Shown here: in pieces, positions 1-11,100 of the stretch
Position numbering within the stretch: the stretch's first letter is position 1
Layout: the number at the start of each line of letters is the position of its first letter
Notes under the pieces: model-generated
Told to the model about the DNA's origin: nothing
What the model saw: only the letters and a program-made list of their open reading frames with translations
Databases searched by the model: none
Translations under genes and position numbers: made by a program
DNA from: Paraphysomonas bandaiensis
Lineage: Eukaryota > Chrysophyceae
Direction: 5' to 3'
Length of the DNA: 64,000 nt
Assembly: GCA_965644295.1 (NCBI GenBank)
Contig: CBFFRP010000090.1
Coordinates: 62,001 to 126,000 of the forward strand

Positions 1-739
1 CTGGAGATGGTGGGTGGATGGGTGGCATGGCTCCCGATAATAAGCAGAAGTTTGAGCCCGAGCAAGAAACTCCCGATGTTATGACAACGTATGTTAATTG
101 TGTTTCCTTGTCGCTATTATTTACATTTCATTCAGGCAAAATAAAGACAAACATTTCAATGATGACGATGCAGGTATAGACGTCACTATCCCTAACACTA
201 ATCAAATAGTGTGAGTCATCAAATGTTCTCACAGAAATTGTCATCCCTGATCTTGATGAGGATGGAGGTGGCGATACAGATCAGAGAGGTAAATTAGATT
301 TTTTTCGTGTATACCATAACGCTCTTCTAGTTGCTCATGCACCACGGAATGTTAGTCGAAAGATTCCACCTCTCTCATCACTGCAGCACGAGGCCAAAAC
401 GTTTTTACAGACAAACAAGGTATGTGCTTTATTTTTTGATGTATCATATGTCCTATGTTTTTTATATCTAATAAGCTATGCTTTTATGTACAACATGATT
501 TGAAAGTAATTACATCAGGATGGAATTGATTTGAGTATACTTCTTGGAACCCTCGTTCCATCGAACATGTTGGTGGAGGATGACTCGCTCTGGACTTTTG
601 ATTCGTTATTGCGGGTAATTTAGCATGAGATATGTATAGTTGTGTAATAGTGCACCTGAATTTCTAGGAAGTAACTGAGGAGCTGCATTCAATGGCGAAA
701 GAACAGGCGGCCACTACGAAGAGTGCTCCAAAAGCGTAG
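1..739 (+). CDS. IFT43: IFT43, intraflagellar transport complex A subunit (3' part)
   Basis: This is the 3' portion of a gene that enters from the left edge. Exons read as 1-88, 136-173, 235-288, 331-419, 519-614 and 668-739, with GT-AG introns of 42-99 nt and stop TAG at 737-739. The peptide has a Gly/Trp-rich start, then IVIPDLDED, then DGIDLSILLGTLVPS and EDDSLWTFDSLLREV. This is the IFT43 layout: an acidic IPDL block, a G-x-IDL-xxL segment, and a D-x-x-W-x-(W/F)-D-x-LF/L end. IFT43 is a small subunit of the IFT-A complex, which carries retrograde traffic in cilia, so the organism builds a cilium or flagellum. The N-terminus and promoter lie outside the window. Identification rests on motif layout and is fairly firm. 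Confidence 0.8.
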
Positions 740-1184
740 TTGGATATTGTACATATAGTGGAGAGGCACGTCTGTGGTAGACAATATTTCTGTGTCCGTA
801 CTTACTAATGAGTCTTGTGCACACTGTGCTAGTGCAAATTTACAATGTTTAGTCGAGCTATGCATTGTAGAGTAGTAAAGTTGTCGAAGTTAGTGTATTT
901 AGTAATGTACACTTGACGTTTGTTCATTTGTAGACGCAGCTGCAAGGATAATTAAGGAGTAGAACATTCGGGTGGCAATTTCTCTTGTATGGTATAAGTT
1001 GTGCTAGGATACTGACATAGAGAGACTATACACACACACCACAGCAAGAGAAATCCTTCGGATTCCGTGTGTATATTTTTTGAAAGAATAGGAAGATATG
1101 CCAGGGTTACTTTTCAGCTCACTTTAGGAAAGTAAATCGACAACCTTTGAAGAAACAGTATTGCATGCAGTTGTGTGATGATAT
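740..1184. other. 3' spacer of IFT43, no gene seen
   Basis: This is AT-rich sequence between the IFT43 stop and the first R1 repeat copy. It presumably carries the IFT43 3' UTR. I see no ORF with recognisable protein character and no RNA gene. Confidence 0.5.
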
Positions 1185-1652
1185 TGAAGGTCTTATTATT
1201 AGCAATAGGCGTTAAGAATCAGCACCCTAGTACAACCTCTATTACCCTACGATTTAATGCTACGGAGGCTGCTTGTGCGTCGCGCAAGCACCAAGGTGCA
1301 ACCACCTCAGCTCTATCGCTCAAAGCAAACGCAGTGAGCAAGCAAAATGTTGATACATAGCTACCTGACATATGCTAACTTTAAGGTGAACATCCCGGAT
1401 GCTTGACTTCAGCAGGCAGCCCAATAACCCAGTCACCCTTCAGGTGGGCCCATTTCCGGAAGCCTGTTTATTTGTCAAGGCCCAAAGGCTTTACACGAGT
1501 GACACTTATTGATGTCCCTTGTACCACACAAGCATTCGGCTATGAGTGGGCAGAACAATATCTACTGTCTATGTTTGCGGCTCACGATAGTTTCCCGGAG
1601 AAATATCTCCCAAGAACACCACGAAATGGTGCGAGTCCGACTTTGTTGAGAG
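1185..1652 (-). repeat. Interspersed repeat R1, copy a (reverse orientation)
   Basis: The segment matches, in reverse complement, copies at 16661-17115 and 27235-27534 plus 28931-29098. In this copy the tail end comes first (TGAAGGTCTTATTATTAGC, then AATAGGCGTTAAGAATC) and the head end last (reverse of CTCAACAAAGTCGGACTC near 1636-1652). The shared core GGTGCTTGCG-GYGACGCA-CAAGC reads in reverse near 1270-1300. Two short ORFs here (1175-1360, 1403-1714) are chance readings of repeat DNA. The family has no recognised coding capacity and is probably a non-autonomous mobile element. Confidence 0.75.
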
Positions 1653-2059
1653 GGTGTGATGTGTGTTACAGTGACATCATTATATTACATTTTACACAAG
1701 AGATCTGCAACTAATTTTAAGGTGCTCTTCGGTTTTGTATGTTCGGTGCTAGTGTGTACTCTTTCTGTATAGTATAATAAGTCCGAAAATTAAAATTACC
1801 ATTCACGGATACCAGGCCCTGCTCCATATCACCATCCCCTTTTGTTGTAGCTGCTGAATGAATGACCTGATCTATGCTCCATCAATTTAAATTTAGTTCT
1901 ATGACCTCATTGTTCTGTATGCGTAGTGCGTAGCTATATATGCGAGAAAAATATATTTGTCTCCTAAAATATGACCAAGAATTTACTAATTTATAATGAA
2001 AGTCATTTCAATCATTTTGGCAATCTTATATCTCTAGTAAAACCGGTACACTGTCATAA
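1653..2059. other. Spacer downstream of two convergent genes, no gene seen
   Basis: AT-rich spacer between repeat R1a and the 3' end of the reverse-strand PC-esterase gene. I see no coding potential. Confidence 0.5.
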
Positions 2060-4380
2060 TCACACTGTGCTTTTACAAAGCATATTGAGAAGTATAAAGG
2101 TTTTCATCTTTGCTGTGGTACCACTATCATGAAAACCATCCGCTAGATCTAAGTTCGCGCTCGTCAGTAAATACATATCGATTACTTCAAACTTGAGATC
2201 ATCAACATAAAGCTTGGATACTATTCTGTCAGTTCGTCGTATAACTTCTCCTATGGAACCGTAAAAGGCAGCGTTACTATAGAGATTGTTGCCATTTAGG
2301 TATATCTTAATTCGAGGTAAGTACTCGGCATTAGAATATTGGTGCCGTTGCCAGAATTTCAGCCAGTGGGTATTTTGCAAATACTTCTCGTAGTTATCTA
2401 AATCACCCCATAGCTGTAAATTGTGAGACAAAGCCATGTTCTGGATATACACGTCGGGATACGGCTTCGACATAATCTGCAATATCAAAGTTAATGTGCA
2501 CATACTAAGCACATGTACCTACTTTATCCACGGTTTCATCGTCAGACCAAGCATTGTGAAAACCGATATGCACTCCCATCTTATCAGTCTTAAGCTCCTG
2601 TATGTAGGTTGTAATACATACACACGTACACACGTACACACTGGCTGCACACATTGGCAACGCAACATAGGGCAGATTATTATGAGCACATGCGTACATC
2701 AAGCGTGCATAGCTTCAAATGGAATTACCTTGTAACCTTTCACATTAGTCATTTCCTTCATCTCTGCTGCGGATAATTCGGACAGCCCTAAGGCGTGGTT
2801 AATACTTGTAGTAAGTCCTCGCACTTGTGAGTCTCCGTGAAGGAATATGTTAGTGAGGTTACGGTCGTTTAGACACTTTATTGCCTAGAAAACATCACAA
2901 TTAGACAACGCGTAATTACTGCGATAACATGCGCCATAGAAGTGATTATATCATACAGAATTACCTCCTTTCTTCCCATGATCTCGTACTTGCACTCATA
3001 TGGTGCATATATTTGCAGCCTTGAAACATACTCTGGTCTCATTTCTCCTACATAATATAGGCTGCATATCTTGCCGTTCGCATATCTGTTCCATGTTACC
3101 GGTATTCAGCTAGCGCATACTTGATCATCACTTGCTTACCTCGATAGTTCCAGTAGATGAATTTGTGCATCAGTGAGTTTCCCACTGTACAAATTATTGT
3201 CATCAATAGCTTCTTCCTTCATCTGTGTATACATGTCTCCCCACATATAGCTCGGACTTAAGGTGTCAGCGTAGGTAAAGTACTCTAGCTTTTCATGTGG
3301 TGCCTTGGCAGGTTTAGGCTTGAGGTACGAGTACGGGGCCGCTCCACACTGTTTACTGACAATATCAGGTAGTACTATCCAACGCCCAGAATGATTTCCA
3401 CTCGTGCATATAGGCAGACTCTTCGACGACGCATGTGATCTACATCGATAAGCTCCGTCTGATACTGTAATCGCACGTGGTGTCCGCGGCAGGAATGCTT
3501 GTCTGTCGCACTCTTCCATGTACCATGTGCTTTTGGCCCCACAGGAAGAGTAGCGCTTGCATCTATACTCCGTCCCGCCCATATATACCGCATACCAGCT
3601 ATTGATTCCCTTCTTTACTTCTGCCGGGGTCCACTTGAAAAGCGCATTGGGATAGAACCACATCATTCTAGTCTCGAGATTATATTGCCCTGGCACAGTA
3701 AGCGTGTAATCGGCAACCAGCACATCCATACAGTTTCCATCTGTGCATACAGGTAAATGGCGTTGCAAGGGCGCTACAATCTCAGGGCCGATCAATCTAA
3801 TGTTAATTTGGAGGGCACGAGGAGACCACCCCGCATATGTTACACTTTTCCATCTGTCAATAGTAATATTAGAGTGAGACCTTGTCCTTATTTCGTTCCA
3901 ATAAGCTTTGTACCGCTCCTGTAGACCTCGTATATTCGTATAGGTCTTGCTGGTATCGCCACAAGTCAGAATTCCAAGCCAGCATTTCGAATGAGTTGTA
4001 CAGTTGTTTGGTCCGAATACCCATGGAATCATACCTGTGAGTTTATAGAGCAAGGGCACACCCCTCCCCTCTGGTCTAGGAGTGAAGTTGGGGTTATGTA
4101 TGATGGGGCTCTGTACTTTCTTCTTTATGAGAGATTTGAATTCATCCGACCCCATAAACGCCATACACTCCGCTGCACCGACCTTATACCACCTCTCGAT
4201 CTCGTCTCTAGAGGGTCCACCCATTGTCCCATCATCTGGCTGAGGGAGTACAGTGGGAGGAGAGGGGGGGGAGTATCTGGCCTTCTCTGATGAAGAACAC
4301 ACGGGTTCAAACTCATCTCCTACCACACAGCAACCAATAGACACATACACAACACAGACTAACAGAATGAGTGATGTCAT
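2060..4380 (-). CDS. Secreted PC-esterase/SGNH-hydrolase family protein (NXPE/TBL-like)
   Basis: Five exons on the reverse strand: 4380-3140, 3085-2965, 2884-2729, 2597-2523 and 2476-2060. All phases agree, giving 669 residues. The N-terminus is a signal peptide (LILLVCVVYVSIGCC), so the product is secreted or in the secretory pathway. The first exon encodes a Cys-rich region with N-glycosylation sequons (NCT, NIT, NHS) and a short HSGRWI segment like the block before the catalytic domain in NXPE and plant TBL proteins. Catalytic SGNH features are GDSQVR at about 471-476 (nucleophile Ser473) and ADGFH near the C-terminus (Asp644, His647), followed by LLNMLC. In this family the domain is an O-acyltransferase or esterase acting on glycans; the substrate here is unknown. 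Exon joins are inferred from splice sites. Confidence 0.72.
2619..2650. repeat. Short CACACGTA microsatellite in an intron
   Basis: Runs of ACACACGTACACACGTAC lie inside the third intron (2598-2728) of the PC-esterase gene. It is a simple repeat, and polymorphism is likely but not shown. Confidence 0.6.
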
Positions 4381-5301
4381 AGATAGAGAAACAGGTATTT
4401 CACTGAGATATGAATTGCTGTGTCTTCTATCCTGCCATTAATAGATACACACACACCGAATACTGAGCACTGAGCTGAACACACTGGTGTACAGTTGGAC
4501 TGCTGTATAGACTGTACTTTACATTCTGTGATTCTCATAATACGCATATTTGGGGAAATTTACTTAAAAATCCATGTTTTTCATGTATTTTGTTTTTTGA
4601 TAATAATTAAAGGAGCAGAAACCCCCAAGCAGATATCTGCTGTATATATACAGCCAGCAGCAGTGTACACCAGCAGAGCCATCATATCTTCAACAAACAG
4701 AACGCACTTCTTTTCCAGCCTTCACTTCTACTTGTATGTATAGATACGGACACAGGCAGGTCGCTACTTTACCTTGAACTTCAGGTACACTAAGCGGACA
4801 CGATGACGCTTACAGATTTTTGATTGGTGTTCTTTTACTTTCAGGGCGAGCGAATTCGAAGGAGCCCCCAAGAATTCGAAGATCACTCAGTGTTGCTCGC
4901 ACAGGCAGCTGGAGAGCCCCCGATAGACTCTCGAAGGGTCGCATATGAGTCTATTAGACTATAATTAACATTGCAGTCTCGTATAATGCACCTGCTGTGC
5001 AGTGCTGACGACGTCGATGTGGATATGTTGCAGCTCCCCACCGTCTCAATGGGGCAGCGAACACCTAAACAAGGGAAACGTAAAAAGGCTGTAGAGCCCA
5101 CTACGGTCCGCACGAGCCATATTCGGCACAAGCAGGTTGGAGCTTGTCTAGCGATGGAGCAGGAGGGGGTCCTGAGCGCCCTCTCCCCTCCTGGGAGCAC
5201 TGCTAATGATAGTGCATCCACAATGCCATTCCTCGCACCTTTCAGGAGTTTTGTGAAGGCTCAACGACTCCGGGGTTGAAGACCTTCCTGCTTTGCGAGG
5301 G
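4381..5301. other. Upstream region of the PC-esterase gene and 5' side of a decayed transposase
   Basis: 4381-4800 is probably the PC-esterase promoter and 5' leader. From about 4850 there is higher-GC sequence with an open frame (4989-5279, reading MHLLCSADDVDVDML) that ends at a stop just before the HTH relic. That stretch may be a decayed N-terminal part of the relic. I recognise no domain in it. Confidence 0.35.
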
Positions 5302-6116
5302 ATGTATACCGTGGAAGAGCGGAAGGAAGCGCTCTTGGATGCACTGAGGCTTCTACTTACGATCGTGCCTCAGAGGATTATGGCGTCCCTGGCCGGACTA
5401 TACTTCGAGACAAGAAGGCTGTCATGGAGGGATTTCACTTGACCGAGCGCAACGCCTTCAGAGAATTTGCTCGTGATGTCAGTAATCATGCTACAATCGA
5501 AGAATTTATTGAAGCCATGAAATTTCCTTGCATGGGCCGAAGGAGGTAATATTATTTATTATTTTTGCGTTCTTCCTACCAACTGCGTATCGGTATCCTT
5601 TGTATAGTTTGTTCAAAGATGCCTCATATATTGAGTCAAAAATTATCTGTATTCCAGCTGTTGTTGTATCTCAGTAATATAGAGAGTTTTTGCTTCAATT
5701 TATTCCCGAAAACGATGCTGACTGCCGATACGTGAATTATTTTCAGTTATATACCCTCATATGATCGCTCCGTCATTGCTGTGGGATTTGAACTGAGGGG
5801 ACGGCGGGTGCTGGCGCAACCACTTGTGTCATGTCCAGAACATTGTCGGCAGTACTGCCGGGCAGAGGGTAAGGCACTCGTGGAGGCCAATGGTGTCTCT
5901 ACTCCCCTGTCGGAGCGGCTGCTATCGGCAAAGTGTGGCAGACAGTTTATTTTTCATAACTTTATCAACGTGAAGGACAACTTTGGTTTGGGAGAGGTCG
6001 CGAAACCGACCAAAGTTGCCCTTCACGTTGAGAGTTCTAAGAATCCGAGTCTGATGTCAGTGTGTGATTTTGCATTTCCATCTGTGCCATTCACCACAAA
6101 TCGTTCTCTTGCCTAA
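5302..6116 (+). pseudogene. Broken HTH_Psq/CENPB-type transposase-derived gene
   Basis: ATG at 5302 opens MYTVEERKEALLDAL. The frame then shifts by one base near 5348 and continues STYDRASEDYGVPGRTILRD, which is the classic helix-turn-helix of Psq/CENP-B-type DNA-binding domains (A-x-x-YGVP-xxT-L-R-D). A putative intron (5547-5746, GTAATA...TTTCAG) joins this to 5747-6116, which reads SYIPSYDRSVIAVGFELRG and RLLSAKCGRQFI. Those resemble the linker and second HTH of pogo/Tc1-related transposases. No DDE catalytic core follows the stop at 6114-6116. The frameshift and missing nuclease suggest a dead element or fragment. A domesticated short protein is possible if the shift is an unseen intron. 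Confidence 0.5.
5967..6029. repeat. Imperfect palindrome, 21-bp arms
   Basis: The left arm 5967-5987 (AACGTGAAGGACAACTTTGG plus T) pairs with 6009-6029 with a single mismatch across a 21-nt loop. It lies inside the relic's second exon. It could form a hairpin RNA or a cruciform, or be a terminal-repeat remnant. Confidence 0.7.
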
Positions 6117-8193
6117 CATGAACATAACTTGATGTTGATGATGTCCTTTTTTGGAAATAATAATTATTTGTGTAGACAGTGTTGATTGCTCTATTATACT
6201 TATTTCTACAACTGAGATTTTAGCAAATTTGTACTGCTAAGATAGCATTCAAGCACTTTTAGAACCATTCTACAACAATTCTTAAAAGTCTAGTAAAATC
6301 TACTAGAATTTCCCAAATTTCTGAAAATTTCCCACGTTTGCATATTGTTTACTTTGTAGATAGAGTGATCAACCAAGAGATATTTAGCAGGTAATTGGTA
6401 TCATTTGTATTGTGATCATCAATGTTCAATAATTTCTTATCATAATTTAGATATAAGTTCTAGATACACTATATTCACCAAATACAACACGAGAGTATGA
6501 AGTTGCCGTGCAACTGATGGCAGTTACCTGAACATTAGATCTATCCCGATCTTTCATTCTAGTTACACTGTTAAGTTTTTTCAACGATCCATTTACCCAC
6601 CTTACCTTTCAATGCAGGGGTTATTCCACAAAGAATCTATAGCTTCATTAGGACCAAAGTGTTCTCTTGTATACCTAATACCTTTGTAACAACATTCTAT
6701 GTCATTATCATGCACGTTAAATACAGAGAATGGTGGGGCGTCTGTATCATAATAACCCAGAGATTCCTCGTGCTTTCAATTAGCTCAATGCTGTCAGGAT
6801 GACGTTGATCGTCCACAATCATGTCAAACGTAATAAATAGTAAGTTTTATTGTTTCATTTGTGCATCAATGTCACTCTTGGTGAGCAACATCTACGACAT
6901 AAAATACCAGGCATCGTGTGTAAGTTACCCTACACAGTGCTACACAACGAATTACAGCGATCTGAGCACATCAGCGTATCAAGCACAGTTGAATTAGTCT
7001 AATAGTAATGTCAGATGTAATGTACGAAGTACTCATGACGCGTCATGTAGGGATCATTCCATAGTATGGTGTGTATGTGACTTCCACTGACAGTGAAAAC
7101 CCGCCATGCTAACATAATTCCTACTCGTAGTGCTGTGCATCATCATCTGTATCCGTAGCGTAGCGGCGCTCTCTGCTGATGTGGGTCATCTGGATCATTG
7201 TTTTGATTGGGGATGCCGGACGCTATCTATGGATTGGTATCCCATACCCGTCTATGGAATAGCTGAAGGAGGCACAGTCTGTACATTGCATCCCTGACAC
7301 AGTCATGTGTACTAGAGTGCGGTATACGTATGAGATTGTTGAGTGGTGGGTGTGTGTATAGGCACACGGGTATGTCAACACCAGTGATGGTGATGTTCGT
7401 GGATAGAGAGCATGTATAGTACAGCACATACATGATAAGGACAGAGACATCGCTGAATTATGTATATTTATATACACTCAATTGTTAGACTCCTGATATA
7501 TCAGAACAGCAACTAAGACGGATCACAGACTCTTTGTAAGTGTTGGATTTGTAATATAAGCTCTGATGTTGTGATGTGAAAATAAAGCGATTTATTAATC
7601 GTACGAATTGAATGAAGAGCGTTGCACCACCCTTTTTCCCTTTATCAGCAGTTATAATGGAGCTCTTCAACTTTGGTCCCAAGTTACAAACCTTATGTAT
7701 GATGGTAGATGTCAATACTGGAGTGCACTTACAGATATTCAATATAGTCATGGGGTTTAATAAATTTATGTTACTATATTGTCAAAAATTTAAGTTGAAA
7801 GCATATTATATTTTGTGAATACATTGACCACGGATCATACAAATGGCCGCTCATATATCAGTATCGCTTAGCAAACCCTATTCATTTCTGTTTCACTTTC
7901 ATTATGAAAAAAATCAAATATTGTAAATGGAAGTATCCAAGATAGAATATCTAACACTAAAATATCCATCATGGTCAAGTTGAGTTCAACTGTTTGTAAG
8001 ATATATTTCTAAAGTATATTATGATTTAAGTCTTACTTGAAATATACAGTTGCGATTAACAGTATTACATACATCATGAACAAATGATATGATAGAACAT
8101 AGGAAAAGTAGTAGTGAAAATGAAATATATATTGACAGTCTGTCTGCTACCGACATATAGTTTGAAACTTTAAAATAAATTGGAATACATGAT
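6117..8193. other. 2-kb spacer, no gene recognised
   Basis: AT-rich DNA between the transposase relic and the 3' end of the long RAP gene. Small ORFs at 7223-7477 and 7612-7818 have no protein-like composition and no recognisable motifs. The stretch 7000-7470 is rich in GTAC/TATG words like the divergent promoter spacers elsewhere in the window, so an unrecognised promoter or non-coding RNA is possible. I see no tRNA or rRNA. Confidence 0.4.
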
Positions 8194-11100
8194 TTATAAA
8201 TTAAACAGCGAAGTCACTGCACTCTGAACATGATTTCTAACAACATTTCTAACGTCTATTTCGGAGTCAACAGTATGGTTTGCTAAATTTACACGGTATA
8301 TACGAACTCCATGTGCCTCCGATAAGTACCTATCACGAACTGTATCAAATAAATTACTCCTAGGGTACTGGTGCGTTGGGCCGTCGATTTCGATGTTTAT
8401 CACTCTGCCATCGCCACTGGTGAGGAGTATATCTGCCTCGAACCCGTGAATGTATATGTTACTAGTTACTTTCGCATCCAACCCACAGTCATTTACAAAT
8501 GATTGAATTTCACGCAAAAACAGATCCTGGGTATTTGACTGACTATGCTTGACTTGACAGACACCACGAGTTTCTTTGATAGTAAGTGTGCTTACTTCCC
8601 TCAGAATCTCCACCAACCTACATTTTACATTCTCAGGTATATCTTTCACACCATGTAGAAACAAGTCGACAGATCGCCATAAATCCATCGCCCCTTCATA
8701 TCCCCACAAGGACTGACCAGTGACCTCACATGTGACGTATTCCTGTACATTGGAGGGTACTTTTTCCAGTGCAGAAGACAAAAACATACTAACCGCTACA
8801 TGCTGCGCTGACATGCCCTGAAGGCCATATAGACATTGACTAAGCGTCTGTGGAGGTAGGAGTGACAAGTCAGTTCGAATTCTTGAAGCCAGTAAACCCA
8901 ACACGTCCCTAACCTCCGGGTAGTGACTGGACATGCGCTGCAGACCATACACAGCGATCCCTATCGCTTGAGAACCCAACGGCTCATCACATGACTGCAT
9001 CTTACTGCTTAGAGCTTGCAATACAACACGGACCTCTGGATATTCGCTACTCATACCCTGAAGTCCATAAAATGCTGCACCAATCTCTGCAGGACGAAGA
9101 GCATCACTACATTGAAATATCTTAGGAGCAAGTGCAACTAGCATGTCGCGTACTTCAGAGTGACTGCTACACATGCCTTGCATACCATACAGCGCACTAC
9201 TAATATGCTGCGATTCCAGTGCACCAGGGCTAGCAGATACGTGCCCTACGAGCACACTCAGTAGTGTTCGCACTTCAGGATGATAACTAGTAAACTTTTG
9301 CATACCATACAGGGCATTCCCGACACTACAAGATGATATACGCTCCGTACACTGTCGTATCTTGTCACTCAATACAAGCACTATTTCCCTAACCTCCGGG
9401 TAACAACTAGACATACGCCTCAAGCCATAAAGCGCACTTCCAACACCCTGCTCATCAAGACCCTCACTGGACTGTTTAATCCTCTTGCTTAGACAACGAA
9501 GAAGATCCCTGACCTCCTCGTGGGTAGCAGACATACTCTGTAAACCGTACACAGCGATTCCCATCTCCTGTGGGCTCATATTGCCAGAAACCCTATCGAT
9601 ATGAGGAGTCAAATGAGATATCAGAATCCGAACTTCCTCGTAGTCACTTGACATTCCCTGGAGCCCATAGAGTGCATTCGATACAGCCTGAGGAGTGAGC
9701 TCTTGTTGGAAAGACTTGATCTTTTCCCCAAGTGATCTCACCAATTCACGGACCTCTGTGTGGTCACTGGTCATGGACTGCAGTCCATACAGGGCATTGC
9801 CAATCTCTTGAGGCCGAAGGGAATCACCACTATCATGCATACATCCACATAAAGCAGATAATAACTCTCGGACTTCTTTATACTGAGAGGACATTCTACG
9901 CATACCATACAATGCGTTTCCGATCGCTTGAGACTTCAGTGGTTCAGGAGATGCGGCTATTTTCGTTGTGAGTGCTGTCAGTAACTCCCGCACTTCAGGA
10001 TAATCAGTCGACATATTCTGAAGTCCGTATATCGCACTACCAATTTCCAGAGAACTCAATGCTTGATTCCCAAGCAGTATAAGTCTCGTCAATATAGGTA
10101 TAACCTGCCTAACTTCTGTGTGGTCACTGGTCATGGACTGCAGTCCATACAGGGCATTGCCAATCTCTTGAGGCCGAAGGGAATCACCACTATCATGCAT
10201 ACATCCACATAAAGCAGATAATAACTCTCGGACTTCTTTATACTGAGAGGACATTCTACGCATACCATACAATGCGTTTCCGATCGCCTGAGAGTTCAGT
10301 GGTTCAGGAGATGCGGCTATTTTTGTTGTGAGTGCTGTCAGTAACTCCCGCACTTCAGGATAATCAGTCGACATATTCTGAAGTCCGTATAAAGCATTAC
10401 CAAGTATCTGTGAATCTATTATTGCCTTAGATGAATAAATACGACTAGTTAGTGCAGATATTAGTTCCCGGACTTCACTGTGTTCGCAAGACATCTTTCG
10501 CATACCATATAGCACATTTCCTATGGCCTGGGCACTCAGTGGTTCGGTTGAAGATGATATATTTTTCGTGAGCGCAGATAAGAGAGAAACAACTTCTGAA
10601 TGACTAGAAGACATGTTGCGGAGGCCAAATAGAGCACCAGATATTTCCAGATCGTTCAGTGGTTCACTACACGACAAAATCTTTGTAGACAAGGAATGTG
10701 CTAATGCACAGACTTCTGCATGTTCACTTGACATGCCACGCAGTCCATACAATGCGCTAGCAAGAGAATACCGCTCCATAACAGCATCGCTCTCAATAAC
10801 ACATTGAGTCAAGATAAAAACCAATTGACGGACCTCAGAAGAATACGAAGACATATTTTTCAATCCATACAGAGAACACCCTATATCTTGACCACTAAAA
10901 TTACCCGAAACCGAAGAAAATTTCGAGGACAATATGGCCAACAAAGAACGCACCTCAGAAGATTCACAAGACATGTTCTGAAATCCAAACAAAGACTTTG
11001 ATAAAGTATACGAATGAAATAAATCATCACAATCGGATATCAGGGGTGTTAGTGCAGCCAGCATATCGCGTACTTCAGAGTGACTGCTACACATGCCTTG

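Noticed and set aside
1260-1330. R1 core considered as a tRNA-like gene
   Set aside because: The hairpin-like core has no cloverleaf, A box or B box that I can support.
1403-1714. 103-residue forward ORF
   Set aside because: It is a chance reading through a reverse copy of interspersed repeat R1; the other copies do not keep the frame.
7223-7818. Short ORFs in the 2-kb spacer
   Set aside because: Composition follows local simple sequence; no start context, splice pattern or protein motif supports a gene.
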